Source of the DNA: Deltaproteobacteria bacterium
GTDB lineage: Bacteria > Desulfobacterota > Desulfobulbia > Desulfobulbales > VMSU01
Length of the DNA stretch: 32,801 nt
Assembly (NCBI GenBank): GCA_024275235.1
Contig: JAJRZN010000002.1
Coordinates: 1 to 32,801, forward strand
Reading direction: 5' to 3'
Shown: piece after piece, positions 29,202 through 32,801 of the stretch
Position numbering within the stretch: position 1 is the first letter of the stretch
Layout: each line of letters begins with the position of its first letter
Notes under the pieces: model-generated
The model's input: only the letters and a program-made list of their open reading frames with translations
Told to the model about the DNA's origin: nothing
Databases searched by the model: none
Made by a program: the position numbers and the translations under genes

Positions 29202-29777
29202 TCAGGACGCCTCTTGTCTGCCGGCGGCAAAGGCCCGCAGATTGAGCTCGAGAATTCTGGCCGGCAGGTTGCTCTTCATCACTTTGATGAAGATATCCTC
29301 CGTTACCGGCAGAAAGGTGGACAGGGCCCCTACAAGAACAACATTGGCGGCCCGTACCTCCCCCAGCTCACGGGCGATGGCGAAGCTGTCTATACTTAGC
29401 AATGCCAGCCCTTTGTCTTGGAGTTTGTCCAGGACATCGACCGGGTAGGGGGCCTGGCCCAGAGCCACGGCGGGCGGGGCAATCTGATGAGTGCTGGCTA
29501 CTATCTGAGTTTTTTCGTGCATGAAATTAAGATAACGGGCCGCCTCCATTTTCTCTAAGGAAAGTATGAAGTCAGCTGCCCCCTGAGCAATAAGCGGTGA
29601 ATAGACCTTGTCGCCGTATCGTAGATGAGCCACCACTGAGCCGCCGCGCTGGGCCATGCCGTGTACCTCGCTTTTCTTCACCGTAAACCCGGCCGCCATG
29701 AGGGCGAAGGCGGTAATTTCACTGGCGAGAAGAATCCCCTGACCGCCGACTCCACAAAATATTATTCCACCCTTCAT
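29202..29777 (-). CDS. iorB: Indolepyruvate:ferredoxin oxidoreductase beta subunit
   Basis: FCGVGGQGILLASEI, KKSEVHGMAQRGGSVVAHLRYG; overlaps the end of iorA. Confidence 0.93.
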   Translation of the reverse strand: MKGGIIFCGVGGQGILLASEITAFALMAAGFTVKKSEVHGMAQRGGSVVAHLRYGDKVYSPLIAQGAADFILSLEKMEAARYLNFMHEKTQIVASTHQIAPPAVALGQAPYPVDVLDKLQDKGLALLSIDSFAIARELGEVRAANVVLVGALSTFLPVTEDIFIKVMKSNLPARILELNLRAFAAGRQEAS

Positions 29778-31582
29778 ATCGCTTTATCCTCCCTGACTAT
29801 GGCGTCGAATTTACATGTCTGAGCGCAGAGCCCACAGCCATTACACATCTCACTTATCCGGGCATATCCCTTTTGCTTCTTCTTGAATCCCAGGGCCGCG
29901 CCTTCCTCCGGGCTCACTGTCTGCCAGCTCATGGCAGGGCAGCCGAGACGAAGGCAGGACATACAGCCCGTGCATTTTGCCGGCTCAATGGTGAAGGGGA
30001 TTTTGGGCCGTTTCTTTTCCGCCGGCAGCAGGGCGCAGGGATATCTGGTAATGACCACTGAGGGGCCTTCAAAGTCCAGGGCCTCTATCAGCGCCTTTTT
30101 GGTTTCTTTAAGGTGCTGAGGATTTACCACCTGTACATGCTCAACTCCGAGGGCCCGGCAGAGTCCGGCGATGTCAATCTCATGGGCTGGCTCTCCCTGC
30201 AGGGTCTGGCCGGAGGCGGGATTAGGCTGATGACCAGTCATGCCGGTAATCCGGTTGTCGAGGATGATAACGGTGGAGTTGCCCTTGTTGTAGACAATAT
30301 TGGTCAGCCCCGTTATACCGGAATGGAAGAACGTTGAGTCACCGATGACGCTCACCATCTTGCCGCGGCCGGCATCCCCCAGGGCCTTGTCCATACCGTG
30401 GGCAATACCGATGCTGGCTCCCATGCAGACGCAGGAGTCCATGGCTGAGAGCGGCGGCAGGAAACCCAGAGTATAGCAGCCAATATCACCGGAGACAAAG
30501 ACCTTGAGGCGGTTAAGATTATAGAAAAGCCCCCGGTGCGGGCAGCCGGGACACATATTGGGGGGACGCATGGGTAAGCTGAGGGGCTCAAATCCCGGTT
30601 CCTCCTGTTCCCCTAAGGCCTGGCGGATTATGTCCGGGCTGAGTTCACCGATGGCCGGGATTTTCTCCTTGCCGGTACATTTAATCCCCATGGCCCTGAT
30701 TCGGGTCTCTAAAAATGGGTCTAATTCTTCAATAATAAATAACTCATCCACCTCGGCGGCAAAGCTTTTAATCAGCTTCTCCGGCAGGGGATAAACGAGT
30801 CCAAGTTTAAGGAAAGAGGCCTCGGGAAAGGCCTCTTTGGTATAGAGATAACTAACTCCGCTGGTGATAAAGCCGCGTTTTTTTGTACCCCATTCCGTGC
30901 GGTTGGGGGCAAAATCCTCGGCAAGGGCTTTCAGGCGGTCGTGACGCTGGGCCATTACCTCCCGTCTGACCCTGGCATTGGCCGGCAGCATGACGAATTT
31001 GGCCGCCATTTTCTCTATACCCGGAGTAAGCGGTGGAGTTATAACTTCTCCTTTCTTCACCATGCCCTTGACATGGGCCAGACGGGTGGTGGTTCTGACC
31101 AGCACCGGGGTATCAAATTCTTCGCTTAATTCAAAGGCCAGCTTGACAAAATCCCGGGCCTCGGCTGGATCGGAGGGCTCCAGCATGGGAATCTTGGCGG
31201 CATAGGCGTAATTGCGGTTATCCTGCTCGTTCTGGGATGAGTGCATACCGGGATCATCGGCATTGATAATCACCAGCCCGGCCCGTACTCCGGTATATGA
31301 GAGGGTAAACAGAGGGTCGGCGGCAACATTCAACCCCACATGCTTCATGGTGGCGAGAGCCCGGCCCCCGGCAAAGGCGGCCCCGATGGCTGTTTCAAGG
31401 CCGGTCTTTTCGTTGGGAGCCCATTCGGTATAGGGGCCCTGGTATTTGGTAAGGTTCTCTAAAATTTCGGTTGATGGGGTTCCCGGGTAGCCTGATGCCA
31501 CCTTTACGCCTGCCTCAAAGGCCCCCAGAGCAAGGGCCTCATTACCGGAAAGCCAAAGGTGGTCAGTTGATTCTTGGGTCAC
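29774..31582 (-). CDS. iorA: Indolepyruvate:ferredoxin oxidoreductase alpha subunit
   Basis: 602 aa; SGYPGTPSTEI, CPGCPHRGLF, TPP-binding GDSTFFHSGITGL...N, C-terminal 4Fe-4S motifs CTGCMSCLRLGCP and CNGCGLCAQTCKFDA. Confidence 0.96.
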   Translation of the reverse strand: MTQESTDHLWLSGNEALALGAFEAGVKVASGYPGTPSTEILENLTKYQGPYTEWAPNEKTGLETAIGAAFAGGRALATMKHVGLNVAADPLFTLSYTGVRAGLVIINADDPGMHSSQNEQDNRNYAYAAKIPMLEPSDPAEARDFVKLAFELSEEFDTPVLVRTTTRLAHVKGMVKKGEVITPPLTPGIEKMAAKFVMLPANARVRREVMAQRHDRLKALAEDFAPNRTEWGTKKRGFITSGVSYLYTKEAFPEASFLKLGLVYPLPEKLIKSFAAEVDELFIIEELDPFLETRIRAMGIKCTGKEKIPAIGELSPDIIRQALGEQEEPGFEPLSLPMRPPNMCPGCPHRGLFYNLNRLKVFVSGDIGCYTLGFLPPLSAMDSCVCMGASIGIAHGMDKALGDAGRGKMVSVIGDSTFFHSGITGLTNIVYNKGNSTVIILDNRITGMTGHQPNPASGQTLQGEPAHEIDIAGLCRALGVEHVQVVNPQHLKETKKALIEALDFEGPSVVITRYPCALLPAEKKRPKIPFTIEPAKCTGCMSCLRLGCPAMSWQTVSPEEGAALGFKKKQKGYARISEMCNGCGLCAQTCKFDAIVREDKAI

Positions 31583-31859
31583 GTTGCGTCTCCTGATGTC
31601 GTCGTGTCGGTAGTAGTTCTACCTGCTTTTGTGAAATGATTTAGGCGTTTTTACCATGCTTTCAGGCTTTGTTCAAGTACGCTTTCAGTATCACAGTGTC
31701 AGGTCTACACCTTTGACAATCAGAATCGGCAGATTTAGGTTGTCATTTCCAGCCATGTTTTTGATTAACAACCTCTAAACCTCTAAGTTACTCTTATTTT
31801 GCTTGCCTCCATGTGCAAATAAATTGTACAACTAAGAACACCTTTAGGAGGGCAATACA

Positions 31860-32132
31860 ATGCAAAAAACACCACAAATAATCCCTATTTCCGATTTGCG
31901 CCAAAATGTTAGTAGCATTGTGAAACAACTATCATCTTCTACCGCCCCACTTTTTATTACTCAGAGAGGACGGGCGGCCGCCGTAATGATGAGCATGCAG
32001 GAATATGAATACAACCAACAAGAATTGGAAATATTACGTTTGCTTGCTCGTGGAGAAAAAGAAATAGAAGCTGGCATTGGTTATGACTTAGCTTCAGTTT
32101 TTGCTGAAGCCGACGAAATGCTGGCAGACTAA
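31860..32132 (+). CDS. Phd/YefM-family antitoxin
   Basis: PISDLRQNVSSIVKQLSSSTAPLFITQRGRAAAVMMSMQEYE; RBS taggagg upstream. Confidence 0.88.
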   Translation: MQKTPQIIPISDLRQNVSSIVKQLSSSTAPLFITQRGRAAAVMMSMQEYEYNQQELEILRLLARGEKEIEAGIGYDLASVFAEADEMLAD

Positions 32133-32136
32133 AAGG

Positions 32137-32508
32137 ATGAAAATTTCCTTTACCCCAACAGCACGTAATCAATTTCCGCAAGCTATAGCATACATTCGGC
32201 GCGATAAACCTTCTGCTGCGACTTCATTTCGCAAAAAAGCAGAAAAAACTCTTTCTCGGCTTATTGACCATCCTAAATCTGGCCGCCCTATTCCCGAATT
32301 TCCTGATCTTCCCTATCGAGAGGTTATTATTACCCCCTACAAATTTTTTTATCGGGTGAAAGACAATACAGTTTGGATTGTTTCGGTATGGCATGGAACT
32401 CAACTTCCCCAACAACCTCTTTCCCCCAAAGAATACACTCTTCGCTGCTCCCTGAATATATCTTATAGCGATCGATTACCTTCTCCTTCAACGTCGAACG
32501 AACGATAA
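32137..32508 (+). CDS. RelE/ParE-family toxin, with an unusually long C-terminus
   Basis: MKISFTPTARNQFPQAIAYIRRDKPSAATSFRKKAEKTLSRLIDHPKSGRPIPEFPDLPYREVIITPYKFFYRVKDNTVWIVSVWHGTQLP; 4-bp gap from the antitoxin. Confidence 0.85.
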   Translation: MKISFTPTARNQFPQAIAYIRRDKPSAATSFRKKAEKTLSRLIDHPKSGRPIPEFPDLPYREVIITPYKFFYRVKDNTVWIVSVWHGTQLPQQPLSPKEYTLRCSLNISYSDRLPSPSTSNER

Positions 32509-32550
32509 GATCCATTTGGGGGACGTCTAGATCTATTTGGGGGACGTCTA
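32509..32550. repeat. Tandem 21-bp direct repeat GAT[C/C][C/T]ATTTGGGGGACGTCTA, two copies
   Basis: GATCCATTTGGGGGACGTCTA (32509-32529) followed directly by GATCTATTTGGGGGACGTCTA (32530-32550). Confidence 0.85.
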
Positions 32551-32622
32551 TGATTTCATGCGTTTTGACCAGGTACTAACAAATTATCTTGGCAACAAGG
32601 CATAATATCATAGACGTCCCCC
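32539..32622. repeat. 16-bp perfect inverted repeat GGGGGACGTCTATGAT ... ATCATAGACGTCCCCC
   Basis: 32539-32554 and 32607-32622 are exact inverse complements, 52 bp apart. Confidence 0.85.
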
Positions 32623-32801
32623 TTACCGTCCCAAAAGGGCGTAAAATCGCCTGTAATGACCCGTCCCGCAGGGGACAAATCAAGCCCTATCCTGCTCTCT
32701 CCGAGCTTCATTGCAGCTTGGGGGAACTCGGCGAAATTGAGCTGATCATGGTCAATGGCGACCGAAATCAGTGGCAATTGTGGCAAAGCATGGTCAATAC
32801 C
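32589..32801 (+). CDS. Possible partial CDS open to the window edge, function unknown
   Basis: Open frame (possible TTG start) LATRHNIIDVPLTVPKGRKIACNDPSRRGQIKPYPALSELHCSLGELGEIELIMVNGDRNQWQLWQSMVNT, no stop before the window end. Confidence 0.3.
   Translation, partial: MATRHNIIDVPLTVPKGRKIACNDPSRRGQIKPYPALSELHCSLGELGEIELIMVNGDRNQWQLWQSMVNT

Noticed and set aside
32556-32786. 76-aa minus-strand ORF at the right edge
   Set aside because: Antisense to a plus-strand open frame with more protein-like composition; neither is recognised with confidence

Overview
This 32.8 kb window looks like ordinary chromosome from an anaerobic, probably Desulfobacterota-like (deltaproteobacterial) bacterium. 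The taxonomy is an inference from gene content. From left to right it contains: the tail of a PilZ-domain CDS; an ABC-F ATPase and a stand-alone receiver (both minus); an intergenic block of nested palindromes (about 2638-3030); and a minus-strand sulfur amino acid operon (two-CW HTH regulator > metY > metX > metW > serine acetyltransferase > cysK > MOSC). Next are purM (+), a MoaB/MogA-like protein and an EF-G paralogue (-), then a plus-strand sucrose module (SPS-SPP fusion, sucrose synthase, PfkB fructokinase). A PAS/histidine-kinase/REC gene follows whose frame is broken at an A5 run, then a VapBC-like toxin-antitoxin pair. A large minus-strand arylacetate/amino acid cluster comes next (iorA-iorB-paaK-ACT-livKHMGF-paaK). 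The right edge has a Phd/ParE-like pair and a repeat-rich, possibly mobile-element boundary. Most genes belong to known families. The observations most worth follow-up are the frame-broken kinase, the two-CW HTH regulator heading the sulfur operon with two strong palindromes upstream, the compact sucrose cassette, and the dispersed nested-palindrome elements. I did not find convincing evidence of a wholly new system.
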